DNA from: Rhizomys pruinosus
Lineage: Eukaryota; Chordata; Mammalia; Rodentia; Spalacidae
Length of the DNA stretch: 64,000 nt
NCBI GenBank assembly: GCA_009823505.1
Contig: VZQC01005761.1
Span: forward strand, 62,001 to 126,000
Reading direction: 5' to 3'
Part shown: positions 44,335-56,669 of the stretch, one piece after another
Position numbering within the stretch: the stretch's first letter is position 1
Layout of the letters: every line of letters starts with the position of its first letter
Notes under the pieces: model-generated
Told to the model about the DNA's origin: nothing
The model's input: the letters and a program-made list of their open reading frames with translations, nothing else
The model's database searches: none
Position numbers and translations under genes: made by a program

Positions 44335-46653
44335 AAAGGGTCTGTAGACAAGTTCTCAAATAATATGTACAAATGACTACTGGGCATATGAAATGATGCT
44401 CAATATTACTAGTCATCATCGAGGGACCGGAAGGCAAAATAATGTGTACCCTCAATTCTGTAAGTTGTCTGTTATAAAAAATCGACACTCATGAGCAAGC
44501 TTTTGAAAAGTATGGAGAAAAGGGAATCTGTGGATTTTTGATGGAGGTATAATTTATTACAGATGCTATAGAAAATGGCATAAAACATCAAACAGTTTAA
44601 AATTGAATCACATGCAATAAACAATCTCCCTTGTAGGAGTGTTTACAAAGGAAATGAATCTGTATTTTGGTATATCTACCTTCATGTTCCCTGAACCGTC
44701 AAGTACATTAACCAAGACATGGATGCAAGCAGCCTAAGTGTCCCCAAGTGAACGAGCAGATCCCGGAGTGATCTACTTCTGTGCTCCCGTTCTGCTTTCT
44801 GCACAATCAGTGCTTCTGTCTTTTGTCCATGGTTCATACATAGAACATATTATACTTGCTCTCTAGTGGAAACAAATACTGTCTTAAAACACAGATGAGT
44901 TACAGTTGTAGATAATGATTCTAAGGCATTTTCTGAAAAATAGACTAAAAAAAAAGTACGTCTGTGCCCTCCAGGAAGGGCTGCCTCAGTTCTTTGAAGG
45001 AATTATACAGAATTTCTGACTCTTAGTATGTAACATGAATATATAAACAATGACTTCTTGCTGCCTCAACCCCTCGTTCCTGACCATCAGGACAGACAGA
45101 AACACCGGTAACAAGTGTAACCCAAACCACACTGGATGGGAAAGTAAATAAATAAAACAGCAAAATATCAGAGAACTCAACCCATTTTTCTTTGAATACA
45201 TTTGACCAATAGCAAGGAAGAGAAAAAAATTAACATTTAAAATTCAATCATAGTAATGTCATGCAAAATGTGTCTCAGGGATGAGAACTTATTTAACACT
45301 CTAAAGATAATGTTTTCTCCCTTAGATCCCACACTGACTGTTGTATGTGTTCTATACCCTGTATGCTAAATATTTCTGAAAAATTTCTATTTAAATTCTA
45401 TAGCCTCTTATTTATATTACTCATAAAAGGAGGAAAAGAAATTGTTATTCATTGTAGTTTAAGTGCATTTATTGTCAAGTAAATGAAAGCCATTATTGAC
45501 CGTAGGGCTGAGGGTTAACGAAAACTGCAGAGAACTAAGAAAGCGAAACCTGTCTTAGGACTGGGAATGTCCACGTTAAGACCATGTGTTGAAGACCTAG
45601 GCCTCTGTTCACACTGCTGGGATCAACTAGTGACCTCAGGAAGTGGAGCCTATCTAGTGCCTGAAGGGGACTTCAGGATTCCGTTCTCTTCCTCTTCTCC
45701 ACCTCTTCTGAGCACTTCCCTCCATGATGTGCTGTTTTACTTTGTGCCCCATGTCAAATTTGAAATGAACCTCCAAAATAATGAACCTGAACCGAAACAA
45801 ACCTTTTGATCGCCCCCTCCCCCCCACCACACACACACACGCCTCTGGTTATCCCAGGGATTTGTTGCAGTATTAGAAAACTGGCTGAGAGTGTTTTCCA
45901 GACAGTGTGATAATCGTCTTGACAGTCGAAGAATGGAAAAGAAAAAAAGAAACACTAGTGAAGGAATTGTGAAGAGTATGGCGACATTTTGAGAAATAGA
46001 GGTAGGCAAGGTAAAGATACCTCCTAATCCCCCAAGGGGTAGGCATTCCTGGAGGAAATTATGGAAGGCTGTACACCAAGAACAAGTGGCCCAGAGAACT
46101 CAAAATTTATTGAAACCTTGTTGTCAGATGCAGGGCTTCTGGGTCAGGGAGTATAAACCATGTGTTGAAGGAGTCTGAGGCTTAGATCTGGAAATTTCAC
46201 ACCAAATGTGTATGCAAAATGAGTTCTATGAGGAAGGGAGCATGGAATCCTAGCTTTGGGAAGGGTGAGGACAGGGTACAGCTATAGCTTGGTCTAAAGG
46301 AAGTGCATAGAGAGGAAGCTAAGAGAAAATTACGTTTCAGATAGACTTATTAGGAGAGTCATAGGCTCACAGCAAAAGGCAACATGAAGAGGCCCCAATG
46401 CAGGGAGAACAGGAGAGACCCTGGCTTGGCCTCATGTTCTCTACACTCCTGGCAGCCAGAGAGGGGCAGCTTTCCTTTGCCAGGCATTTTCTCCCGAACC
46501 TTTCCACCATGTTCTTCTGCCCCTCCGAAGCCTAGAATCAAAGAATCCAAGGAACTATAGACAAAACGCATCAGAACTTAAGAAGCAAAATCTTTGCTCT
46601 CATGAATGTTTCTTGTATTTTTCCAGAGGAATAAAAGTTGTGATTAAGACAAT
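44335..46653. other. Long unique stretch, nothing firmly recognised
   Basis: Over 2.3 kb with no SINE or L1 landmark that I trust. 45570-45810 ('gacctaggcctctgttc', 'ggaagtggagcctatc', 'atgaacctgaaccgaaacaaacc') has the feel of an old mammalian transposon but is not assigned. Frames of 60-90 codons show no domain. Confidence 0.45.
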
Positions 46654-46666
46654 TTCAAAAAAAGTT

Positions 46667-46913
46667 GGGGCTGGAGAGATAGCCTAGCAGTTAAGAGCAC
46701 GGACTGCTCTTGCAGAGGACCTGTGTTCGATCCACAGCACGCACGTGGCGGCTGAGAAGAGTCTGTAACTCCAATTCCAGGAGAACTCCAGTTCCAGGGG
46801 AATCCGACACCCTCTTCTGACCTCTGCGGCATTGCACGACACGGGTGCACAGACTTGCATGCAGACAGTACATTCATACACATACAGAAATAAATAAAAT
46901 AAAATAAAATAAA
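46667..46913 (+). mobile_element. B2/B3 SINE, young-looking
   Basis: Complete, CpG-containing copy between TTCAAAAAAAGTT (46654-46666) and TTCAAAAAAGTT (46914-46925). Confidence 0.96.
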
Positions 46914-47285
46914 TTCAAAAAAGTTAACTCATGTCCCCACCCTATCACCTGAACATAACTTCAGACTAACTGAAAGTTTAAATGCAAAACCTCCTGAAGA
47001 AGGAAAGCTGGTAGGAGAAGGAGCGGCCTTGAGGGTTGTTTGACTTGATTTGTCTCTTACTGGCCCAATGATGCTTCATGTATTTAGTTTATTTGAGTTG
47101 CATTTTTACAATTAAAACATGAATCAACACCTATGACTTAGCACTGTAGTGGGACACAGAGCCTGATTTATAGTTAGGCTTAATGAGTGATTTGCTTTTG
47201 ATTCTTATTAAAGAAAAGGGGACTAAAAGAGTGAAAAATATGAGGGCAATTATGTCATTGTCAAATCATAGGTTTACATGCAAGA

Positions 47286-47291
47286 AGAAAG

Positions 47292-47334
<43 letters not shown>

Positions 47335-47345
47335 AAAAAAGAGAA
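47286..47345. repeat. (GAAA)n microsatellite
   Basis: About 13 GAAA units, ending in an A-rich stretch. Lys/Glu/Arg-rich frames here are repeat-derived. Confidence 0.96.
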
Positions 47346-47349
47346 AGAA

Positions 47350-48000
47350 TATGATTCTGTGTGTGTCATAGGAAGGCAAGATATAAAAAGCAGCAAAAGA
47401 ATTACAAAGGAGATTGGGAGGTTACACGATGACTTTTTGATCTATGTTACCTTTTGTCCAAGACTACCTAAGTCTTAATTGTTTGTTTTTTAATTTGTCT
47501 ATAACCTTTAAAAAAAGCAATGAATTTATACTCTATCAAATACAACATGAAAAATACTAGTTTGATAGCCATAAGTTCTAAAACAATCATAAGATGTTGA
47601 TAGTTTAATATTAATATTAGCATTACAAATGCTACAGGAATTGTTAGCATCACAGCCTGCACCTTGACAGTCTGAGCAAGCTGGGTAATGTTCAGGGTTA
47701 AACAGAGGCCAGAAGGAACAGATAACTACACAGTCTTGGCCTGGGTGTGGTTCTGCCTGTCAGGTTTTCTCAGATCCAGCATCTCCTGCAAGATCTTTTA
47801 ACAAGTTGTCAGACCAGTTCCTCCTCTAGCTGACAACAGCTCTCTGCCTTCTTCCTCTTCCATCATAAGATTCTGGGGGAAGTTCCAATTCCTTGTGGAC
47901 TGTTATTTGAGTGTCTGATAGACAAAGTGACAAGAACATGTACTTTTGTGTGATACCTTCCTTTCTGCCAGAGACTTATAAGAATACTATAGAATCTAAC
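47350..48000. other. Unique sequence, nothing recognised
   Basis: No landmark seen. Confidence 0.45.
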
Positions 48001-48003
48001 ATA

Positions 48004-48180
48004 TTTGAATTTATTTTTATATTACAAGTATGAGTGTTTTGCCTGCATTTTTTGATGCAATTCCTGCAGACGCCAGAAGATGTTGCACGATCCGCTGGCA
48101 CTAGAATCACAGGCAGTTGTTAGCCACCACGTGGATGCTGGGAACTGTACTCTTAAACAGTAAGTCATCTCTCCAGCCCC
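48004..48180 (-). mobile_element. Old B2/B3 SINE
   Basis: 'tttgcctgcattttttgatgc', 'gacgccagaagatgttg', 'ccaccacgtggatgctgggaactg', 'tctccagcccc' : antisense, diverged. Confidence 0.82.
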
Positions 48181-48184
48181 ACCT

Positions 48185-48345
48185 CAGACTTCTTTTTTAT
48201 TTTTTTATCTTTCATTGAAGTTTTGTGCATTTCCTACATTACTTCTCAGTTCAATCCAGACTCATTTTCCCCTCCACGCCCCCCACCTCTCCCAAGTTCA
48301 TGCATCTGCCATGCATGTCCTGTTTCCCCTTCTGAGTCTTTTCAA
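48185..48345 (-). mobile_element. Antisense L1 3' terminus
   Basis: 'ttttatctttcattgaagttttgtgcatttcctacatt', C-rich tract at 48270-48290 and 'gttcatgcatctgccat'. Very short insertion. Confidence 0.8.
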
Positions 48346-48349
48346 AGTT

Positions 48350-51300
48350 TATACAGCCCAGGAATACTTCTGTTAGACTTACAGAGAGAACACAGAATTC
48401 AAATTTTGAACTTTATCAAAAATTGCAGTGAATCCAATGGAAGATACATGCTTAATAATAGTAAATATGAAGATAAATAATGGATAATAGCATATATAAA
48501 GACATATAAGCAAAACACCTAATAACAACAAAAACCCAACAACACCCACATCAATTTTCAACTTCAGAAGATATTGACAAAAGGTAAATGCAATCTCATT
48601 AGGAAAGCATGACAAGGTGTAGGGACTTTAATCCTGAATGTTACTTTAACCCTAGATTAGAACTGGGTGCCATAAGAAATTGAAGAATGTTCAGTACAGT
48701 TTAAAATGTTCAGTTTCAAAGTCTGAGATCTTCATCTGCTGCAAATATAAATCAATAGAAAACGTCCATAATTAATGAACCCAATGGTCGCAATCAATAG
48801 ACAGATTCCATTATTAATGAACCTAATGGTAGCATTTTTTTTTCGAGTTTTGGAGACTAAACAACTGAAGAGGTAAAGGGTACTTGCCTCTTTAGTGGAA
48901 GCACAGATCATTTATATTTACTCCTTTTAGTTCATTAATAGTTTTTAAGCTATTGTGACTGCACTGCTTTGCTAAAATGGAATTCAATGAAAACATTCAT
49001 GATGCAGCTTAAGGATCTTTGATGATGACAAGCTGCTTCTCTGGGTAAGATCCACCAGCTTTAGCAATGCCTGCTTATCTTTCCACTGTGCCACTTGCAT
49101 AGCAATGGGGCTGAAATGTGCCATAAAGTTACAGCTACCATGAGAGCCTCATCCTATCCGATTTGCTCAGAGGAAATACATAGAGCACAGCAATCTTGAA
49201 GAAGTGCATACATAAAGTATTCCTGTCTTTTTTGTGCAAACAGGAGGCTGCCTAGCAACCATTATGCTGTACAGGAAGGAGGTAGAAGACCAGATTTCCA
49301 TTTCTATGCTTATGGCGGGATTCATCCTAACAAAATAAAAACTTACATCTTATTATCTTGAAAGCATGTCACTATTCTCAACTCTTTCTTTAACAAGGCA
49401 ATTAAGGAGAAATGAGTTCTTTAAATTGCCTTTAGCATGTAAACATTATTTTTCTCTTTAAGTTGGTTGATAATTTTAAAAATCCTATGTGTGAAATCAA
49501 GGCCAAACAATAAGATGGTGATGTGAAGCAGGCCAGCTTTGAAAGCTAAGGATGGGTAGGTCATATTATGTCTCATTGTGCTGTGCTTTATTGTGTTATC
49601 CTTTCCGCTTGAGTAAATGGACTGCACTCAATTTGAACTTAGTAATGCTGTAGTTTGCTTGTCAGAAAATTTGCATTTTTGTGATCAAAATGAAAGATGT
49701 GTTTGAGATTTATTGGGAAAGTGGGTGTATAAAAGGCTTTAAGTGCTCCTGAGCTCATTTCTCTTTTATGGTGATTTGTAAAGAGCTTTCGAGACAAGCT
49801 GCGAAACTCTCTGGTTCTGGTGGATTCAAGACCCCTTCCTCGTTAGCACACTTCACTGTTTATGAAGAATAAATCAGCCCTGTTTTTCTTTGGTATGAAT
49901 ATGAAATGAGAGAAAATACTTCTTGTTCTCTCACCCTGTTTTTCTGAATGCTGGGCTTCTGATAATTATTAAAAATCCATTAAAATTAATGTTACCATTT
50001 CAATCCATAAAGTCAGCTATAGTTTATGTATTAATTCAGTCTAATCTCCCCTCTCCAGCTTTGCAACATCAGATCAGATTGCTTTCATAGAAAAAAAAAA
50101 AAAAGAAAAAATATAAAGTGCTTCAGGGCACATTTGTCCCCAGTCTCTGGACAGAGCTGAAGCTATCTGCCTTTTTTCCTCAGAGCTCAGCAACAATGCA
50201 GTGTCTTCTTAATATCACAGAGAAATAAATGCCTTCAGTGAATCCCAACTCTGACATGTCGTCTATCAGGAAAGAAATAGGGCAGAAGTTGACTCCTACT
50301 TTAAATTTTTTTTTAAATCCTTTAACCATCACATCAAAGTTTATGTTGCCCAAACTATGGTGGAAATTATATAAGATGAAACATAATATTATACACAATA
50401 TGAGCACTGTAAAGAGCCTTGGTTAGTCTCCAGGATGTGCCCTGGAATCCACATTTCTTCTTCTTGAACCTCAAGGGCAATTGTGAGATCAGTATTTTGG
50501 ATCCAGTAGGTGAGAATCATAGCCCCACTGCTTTGGGAAGGTGATCACGTGTCCTTTAGTCAGGAAAAGAATGGGTAAGGACCTTGGTGGCTTATAACTG
50601 GATGGTTATTTGGAGGGAGCCTGGTATAAGGCATGGCTTGCAGGGAGGGAAGTGTGTGCCAACTGGAACATTGAGGACATATCCTAGCTTTTCACTCCCC
50701 AAAACATACACTTTCTTTCTCCTTGGCAGAAATGGCATCCTCTCAGCTTGTCATTACTGGAGGTTTTGCCCTCCTGATACTCCTCCTCTATACTGTACAG
50801 CAAGAAGCAGGCTTCTTATTAAACCGTGACCCTCAGTCTGAGAGATTGAATGCACCTCCCAGCAGCCATTCCTTCCCCCCAATTCTGTTCACCCCAGTGG
50901 GAATCCCCAATAATACTTCAGTCCATGCTCTGGACTGCCAGGGTGAAGAAAGAATCTCAATAGCTCTCCTACCATATCAGGAGACTCAATTCTTAGGAGA
51001 TTTTTAATCACAGAGGAAAGGCAAGAGTGTTAATGAGGTCTATAAATTAAGTTAAAGGAGGATAATTATGTCCTATGTCGTAATAAAGGCTGGGGTGGCC
51101 AATATCATTAAGGCAAATTAAATACTTTCTCAGATTGTAGAGATAAATTGCATAAAAATATCACTGTAAACAAGGGGCTCATTTGTTGTTGAACATATTA
51201 ATTATAGAACGGAGGCTGTAACTGCTGCCAGGCTTTAACCTGAGCGTATGAATAGCTTTGCATTTTGGAAATGGCTGATGGTCAAGGGGCAGGATGCATT

Positions 51301-51380
51301 TACAGTTTCATGAGCCTATCCTGCCAGCATCCTGGAGATACTTAACAAAATTACAGCAAATTTCTTGAGGTTGGTTGCAC
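48350..51380. other. Longest repeat-poor stretch of the window
   Basis: About 3 kb with almost no recognised repeat. It holds an octamer-like ATTTGCAT (49671-49678 region) and many short TAAT cores, and the open frame discussed at 50730. Conservation cannot be judged without comparison. Confidence 0.4.
50730..51007 (+). other. Unassigned open frame with an acceptor-like upstream context
   Basis: A frame beginning MASSQLVITGG (50732 onward) runs 92 codons to TAA at 51005-51007. It has a strong hydrophobic stretch near its start (VITGGFALLILLLY, possible membrane anchor) and then Pro/Ser-rich sequence. 'ctttctttctccttggcag' ends just before it at 50729, an excellent splice-acceptor match, and AATAAA occurs at 51083-51088. 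I do not recognise the peptide. Chance is a real possibility at this length; a terminal exon or pseudoexon is the alternative. Confidence 0.2.
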
Positions 51381-51700
51381 ATTCATATTTTAATCTTTTC
51401 TATTTTAATTTTTACTTTTTTCATGCAAATCTAGGTTGGGCTTGGGCACTTTCCTTCCATACATTCCACCCTCCCTTTTTTTCACCTCATACCCATGACT
51501 TGCATTCCCCTAGACAGATTCACTTCTACATTATACATAAATGATTTTACATCCTCACGTAAAATATAGGGCCATAAATAGGAGAAACATGCAGTGCTAT
51601 CTTTCCGAGTTGACTTTGGTCTCTTACTGTGATTATTACCAGTTGAATCTATTTTCTTGCAAATGGCGTAACCTTTACTTTATGGTTGAAAAAAATTATG

Positions 51701-51701
<1 letters not shown>

Positions 51702-51775
<74 letters not shown>
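51702..51775. repeat. (CT)n-(TG)n compound microsatellite
   Basis: About 23 CT units followed by about 14 TG units. Confidence 0.97.
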
Positions 51776-51780
<5 letters not shown>

Positions 51781-52132
51781 CTTTCTTTATTCATTCCTTT
51801 GTTGTCAACCTGGGTCACATTTAAGATATGATCTTAGCTTTTGTTTTGGGAAACTCTGTCCTGACTTCCAGGGCAGAATCTGCTCACACCTACTGTGCAC
51901 AGCCTTCTTGGTCCTAACCCTCACCAGCACTTTGTGTTCTTTGTTTACTTAATGGCTACCATTCGGACTGAATCTCAGTTTACTGTTGTTACATTTGCCT
52001 ATTAGCTAATGATACTGAATTTTACCTATTTTCTTTGGCCATTTGTATGTCCTTTTTCTTTTTTTTTTAATCTTTTAAAAAATATTTTACTTATTTATTT
52101 ATTTATTTATTTATTTATTTGTTTGTTTGTTT

Positions 52133-52275
52133 GTCTTTTCAAGACAGGGTCTCTCTGTAACCCCAGCTGTCCTGGAACTCACACTGTAGACCAGGCTGGC
52201 CTTGAACTCACAAAGATTGCCTGCCTCTGCCTCCCAAGTGCTAGGATTAAAGGCATGCACCACCACACCCAGCCT
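52133..52275 (-). mobile_element. B1 SINE, full-length
   Basis: Antisense B1 with (TTTA)n/(TTTG)n tail at 52085-52132; conserved 'gaccaggctggccttgaactcac' and 'cctcccaagtgctaggattaaaggcatgcaccaccac'. Confidence 0.97.
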
Positions 52276-52480
52276 TTATTTATTTATTTTTATGTGTATG
52301 AATGTACTGTTTGCATGTACGTTTGTTGTGCAATGTCGTGGAGGTCAGAAGAGGGTGTCAGATTCCCCTGGAACTGGAGTTAAGATGGTTCTCAGCTGCC
52401 ATGTGGGTGCTGGGGGTCAAACCCGGGTCCTCTGCAAGAGCAGTTGGTGCTCTTAACCGCTAGGTCATCTCTCCAGCCCC
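52276..52480 (-). mobile_element. B2/B3 SINE
   Basis: Antisense B2 abutting the B1: 'tgtgtatgaatgtactgtttgcatg', 'ggaggtcagaagagggtgtcag', 'cccgggtcctctgcaagagcag', 'ccgctaggtcatctctccagcccc'. Confidence 0.96.
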
Positions 52481-53853
52481 TGTATATCCTTATTCAAGTA
52501 CTGTCTTGTTCACTTTATTGACACATTTATTGACTTTGATTTCTTGCTTAGTTTTATGAGTGCTTTTTATATTCTAGATATATACTCTCTGTCAGAAGTA
52601 TAGCAAAGATTTTCTCCCATTCTGAAAGCTATCTTTCCCCTTCCTTCTTTTCTTTTTATACAGAAGCTTTTTAATTCCATGAAGTCCCATTTGTTTAATG
52701 TTGACAGTGCTTTGTGAGCCTATAGTGCTATTCAGAATGCAATTACCCTATCCCTATATCACAAAAGATTTCGGTTATTTTTCCTCTAACAGCTTCAGAG
52801 TTTCATGCATTACATTAAGATATTTGATTCATTTATAATTTATTTTTATGCAGGATGAGGGATAGGAAACTCAAAAGAAAAAATCTCAACATAATGAAAG
52901 GCATACACAACAATTCAATAAAAATATAGTGAACATTATCATAAATGAAGAAAACCTCAAACCATTTACACTGAAATCAGGAACATGATAGAACTATCTT
53001 ATTCCTATTCTCATTCAGTATAGTTCTTAAATTTTAGCTATATCAGTAAAACAGGTGAAGGAAATGAAGAAACTAGAATCAGGAGAGAATGAATCCAAAA
53101 ATTCTTGTTTTATAAAGACCCTAGATACAGCATCAGAAATCTCTAAAATCTGATAAACATTTTTTTATCAAGGTGACAGGTCACAAAATTACCTTAGAAA
53201 AATAACAGTTTTTCTACAGATCAATAAAATATATGCTGAAGAAGAAATAGAGGGAATAACCCAAACTCAAATGCCTAGAGAAAATAAACTTCACGTAAAC
53301 CTAATCCAGGATGTGGAAGATTTCAAATTTAAAACAGTGAAGAAAGCAATTGAAGACAACACTAGAAAAATGCAGTGACCTCCTATGCTCATGGATTGAA
53401 AGAATCAATACTCTGAAAGTGGATATGCTCCTAAAAGCAGTCATCACCTTCAAAATTCCAATGATATTTAACAGAAAAATAGGATAAAAACAGTCTTAAA
53501 ATCCAAACAGAAAGAAAAAAATTGCCACAGACAGATAAGGCAATCCTGAGCAAAAAGAATTATAGTGCAGGTTTCACCATACCTGATTTCAAGTTACATT
53601 ACAGAAGCATAGTAATAAAAACAGCATTGTGCTAGCAAGAAAATATACACACAGATAAATGGAGTACAACAGAAGATCCAGATATAAGTATATGCAAGAA
53701 CTGCTACTTGATGTTTGAAAAAGATGTGAAAAATAACCACTGGGGAGAAGACAGGCTCATCAACAGATGTGCCCATGCAGAAGAATGAAACGTACGTGAT
53801 GTTTTCTTGAGGTGAGGATACATACCTTTTAGATTAGTGGTTGGACTCATCTT

Positions 53854-54263
53854 TGTCACGCGCAGCAGTCTCGCCGGCAAGAACTTTACGCGGACAACAA
53901 GATTCTTCTGCAGCAGTATTTATTGTGTACACAGCTCTCTTGTGAGAAGGACCCCCAAATGAGGAAGAGGCACTGCCTATATAGCAGTCTAGAGGGTTTG
54001 AGTATGCTCTGGAATGGTGCACTGTCCAATGTCCCATTAGCATATCCAATGTATGGGCTTATAGCACAATAGGGGCCAAAGCCTCATTAGAATATTAGGT
54101 GAATGGGCTCAAAGTCATGCGCAGTTCCTGTCCTAACGCGGAAGAGGTGGCTACATGCGGAAAAGGTGGCTAGTTGTTGTTCTCTAGCCTCCTGAGGAAG
54201 TCGGCGCCATCTTTAGGGTGCGGTGCATGGTCACAGTAACAATGCTGTGACAGGCTGCCAACA
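53854..54263 (-). mobile_element. Solo IAP-like LTR (ERVK)
   Basis: 410 bp, TG...CA termini on the minus strand (TGTTGGCAGCC...CGCGTGACA), flanked by the perfect 6-bp target duplication CATCTT (53848-53853, 54264-54269), as expected for class II ERVs. Contents on the minus strand: 'aagatggcgccgactt', 'actgcgcatg', TATA box (53977-53984), AATAAA (53919-53924 complement) followed by 'tgctgcagaagaatcttgttg', a close parallel to the IAP LTR R-U5. Many CpGs are retained, implying recent insertion or low methylation-driven decay. No internal region, so it arose by LTR-LTR recombination. It could act as a promoter or enhancer. Confidence 0.93.
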
Positions 54264-54486
54264 CATCTTGATACATGAGGATATGATACATGCTCATCAG
54301 GATGTGAACAGGATGAGATAAATGTAAATCAAAAAATCTTGCAAATTTGATGTGTTCACTGTAAATATATTATAAATAACCAAGATGAAAATACTCTATA
54401 ACAGGATATAATGTATTGTATATAATATATGTCAAATTATTAAGCAAATTTTCTGTTCTATTTGTATTCAGGACTGACATAATTTT

Positions 54487-54702
54487 TAAGTCGTTTTTAT
54501 TTTTATTTGTACAAGTGTTATGCCTGCATGTATTTAAGTGTACCCGTGTCATATATCGTCCATGGAGGCCAAAAGAGGGAAGCAGATCCTCTGGAACTGG
54601 AGTTATGGATGGTTGTTAGCTGCCATGTGGATGCTAGGATTCGAATCTGGGTCTCTGCAAGAGCAGCTAGTGCTTTTAATCACAGAGCTCTCTCTCCAAT
54701 CC
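54487..54702 (-). mobile_element. B2/B3 SINE, diverged
   Basis: 'gttatgcctgcatgtatttaag', 'catggaggccaaaagaggg', 'tgccatgtggatgctagg', 'gctctctctccaatccc'. Confidence 0.88.
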
Positions 54703-54833
54703 CTCTTTTAATGTTTTTATATATTTCTAGTGAATTTTTTGTGCATTTACTATAATGTTTCTTAATTTAATTGAGGCCCATTCCTCCTTCCTTGCCCCCC
54801 ACCCAACTAGAGCTCATGCATTCTGCCATACAT

Positions 54834-55464
54834 TGTGGAGTTTCTAATCATTTGATAGTCCTTTAGTCTTGTGTGCTTGTGTGGCTGCAATCCACACAAT
54901 ATTCTTCCCTTCTAGAACCAGGCTGGGCAGTTCTACAGGACTACAAGCTTCAAGGCTGTCTCCTGCCTACACAGTCTATAGGCTTAGCTCTGGCAAGGAG
55001 TGAGAAGGATACCACGAGAAATTTACCCAATGGAATAGAAAGACAAAGAAAGGCAGACACAGACTGGGAGAAAGTCTAGAAGATAAAACTCTCTCTCCTT
55101 TATTCATGCCAGCAGTGTGTTTATATGCCAAAGGTTACCATGCTCTGGGCAAGGAAGTGGGGCAGGCAGAAGGGAGGGGCGAGCCACCTTGGCTCTTAAT
55201 GGGGCACTGCAGAGCTCCTGTTTGTGCAACTGGTAAACTAGAGGTGTGACATTCTGCTCAAAACCTTAAGGGAAGGGGCTATCTGGTTCTGGTATTTGGA
55301 GAGATAGGCGAGGCAAGAAAACACAATATCCTGGACCTTCCGGAGCTATAGATAACTCACAGAGACAGCTGAATGCCCACAGAGATATCAGATAACCCTC
55401 AGAGGTTTTGCAGGACAGGTCTTAGAGGTTCTTGCCTCGAACCAGGCAAAGTTTCATTCCTACA
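54834..55464 (-). mobile_element. Solo ERVK-type LTR (same family as 6236-6770)
   Basis: 631 bp with TGTAGG...CCACA termini on the minus strand and perfect 6-bp target duplication ATACAT (54828-54833, 55465-55470). Antisense AATAAA at 55099-55104 and a TATA-like 'ggcatataaa' upstream of it. It cleanly interrupts the L1 3' UTR, so it is younger than the L1. Less CpG-rich than the IAP-like LTR. Confidence 0.92.
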
Positions 55465-56669
55465 ATACATGTCTTTCATTTTTTTTTCACAGAATTTTAA
55501 AAATTTGTCAATGCAGAAGTTTACAGTTTTGGGCAGAAGTTTACTGTTTCAGTCAGTTCTTTGATCCAGTCTTTTTTGTTGTGTTGTTCCAATTTGTATA
55601 TTTCCAAACTATGCATATACAAATGCTAAGCATATACCAAAATTATGACACCCAAAAATAAACTATACATTAATCCTCAAACATGTTTAAGGGATTCACA
55701 TTTTGACAGTAGAGTTGTATGTATGTAAAGAAACAAAAAAATATAAATAAATAAAGAAACTATGATTTTACAATCCTACATTACATAGCAAATAATATAT
55801 GAGTAACATCAGGTGTTTTATTTACTAAAAAAAGAAAGAAAAAATTACTTTTTGCCTTACAAATAGAGATTTGGAGCTAGCATCCACAAATGAGGGACAC
55901 CATACGTCATTTGTTTTTCTGGGACTATGTTACTTTACTTAGCATAATGGATTCTAGTTCCATACATTTACCTGGAAAGTTCTTGGTGTCATCTTTGTTT
56001 ACAAATGCATAGAATTCCATTGTGTAGATGCTTGAGGGCCACTTGGGTTGCTTCAATAATTGAATTCAATATTGAAGAGAGCTTCAATAAACAGATGTGC
56101 ACATATCTCTGCAATAGGATGACTCTTGTGGCTACATATCAAGGAGTTGTATGACTGGATCAAGTGGTAGGCTCATTTTCAGTTTTTTAAAAGTGCTCCA
56201 CAAGGCTTTCTATAGGGGTTGTAGGAATTTTCATTCCCACGCTCAGTAGATGAGTCTTCCCCTTTCCCCACAACTTCTCCAACATTTGACATCCTTTGTT
56301 TTCTTGATCATAGCCAGTCTTTTTGGAGAAGATGAAATCTTAAAGCGATTTTAATTTGCATTTCCTTAATTATTAGTGACATTGAACAGTATTTAAGATG
56401 TTTCTCATACATCTTTACTTCTTCATTTGTGAAGTTTCTTCAGCTCTTTTTCTTAGAACTGGGTCATTTGTTTTTCGAGTAGTTTATATAATCTGGATGT
56501 TAATGCTCTATCAGATGTATGACTGACAAAAGTTTCCTCCCACTCTGGGTTTTCTCTTCACTTTGATTCTTTTGCTGTACATAAGCTCTTGAGTTTAATA
56601 AGGTCCCACTTCTCAATTGTTTACCTTATTTTTTGTGCAGCCGCTCTTTGATTTAGAAAATTTGTAGAG

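Larger units (their letters stand above)
51910..53847 (-). mobile_element. L1 with 5' inversion (twin-priming structure)
   Basis: 51910-52855 (minus SINEs at 52085-52480) is antisense L1: 'ggccatttgtatgtcc', 'ctctgtcagaagtatagcaaagattttctcccattctgaaagct', 'cagaagctttttaattcc'. At 52855/52856 orientation flips: 52856-53790 is sense ORF2 ('aacacaa', 'ggtgacaggtcacaaaatt', 'ctcatggattgaaagaatcaatac', 'agcaaaaagaattatag', 'ataaatggagtacaacagaagatccagatata', 'ggagaagacaggctcatcaacag'). The sense part ends at PMQKNET, the residue block that directly precedes SSCIKINYKWIKYL, where the antisense part ends. The two segments therefore abut in L1 coordinates. Confidence 0.85.

Noticed and set aside
46667..46913. 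tRNA-like A and B boxes and recurring peptides in several 60-80 codon frames
   Set aside because: The tRNA-derived head of B2 SINEs explains both; the same frames recur at 10.8, 16.9, 32.2, 33.9, 52.3 and 58.1 kb.
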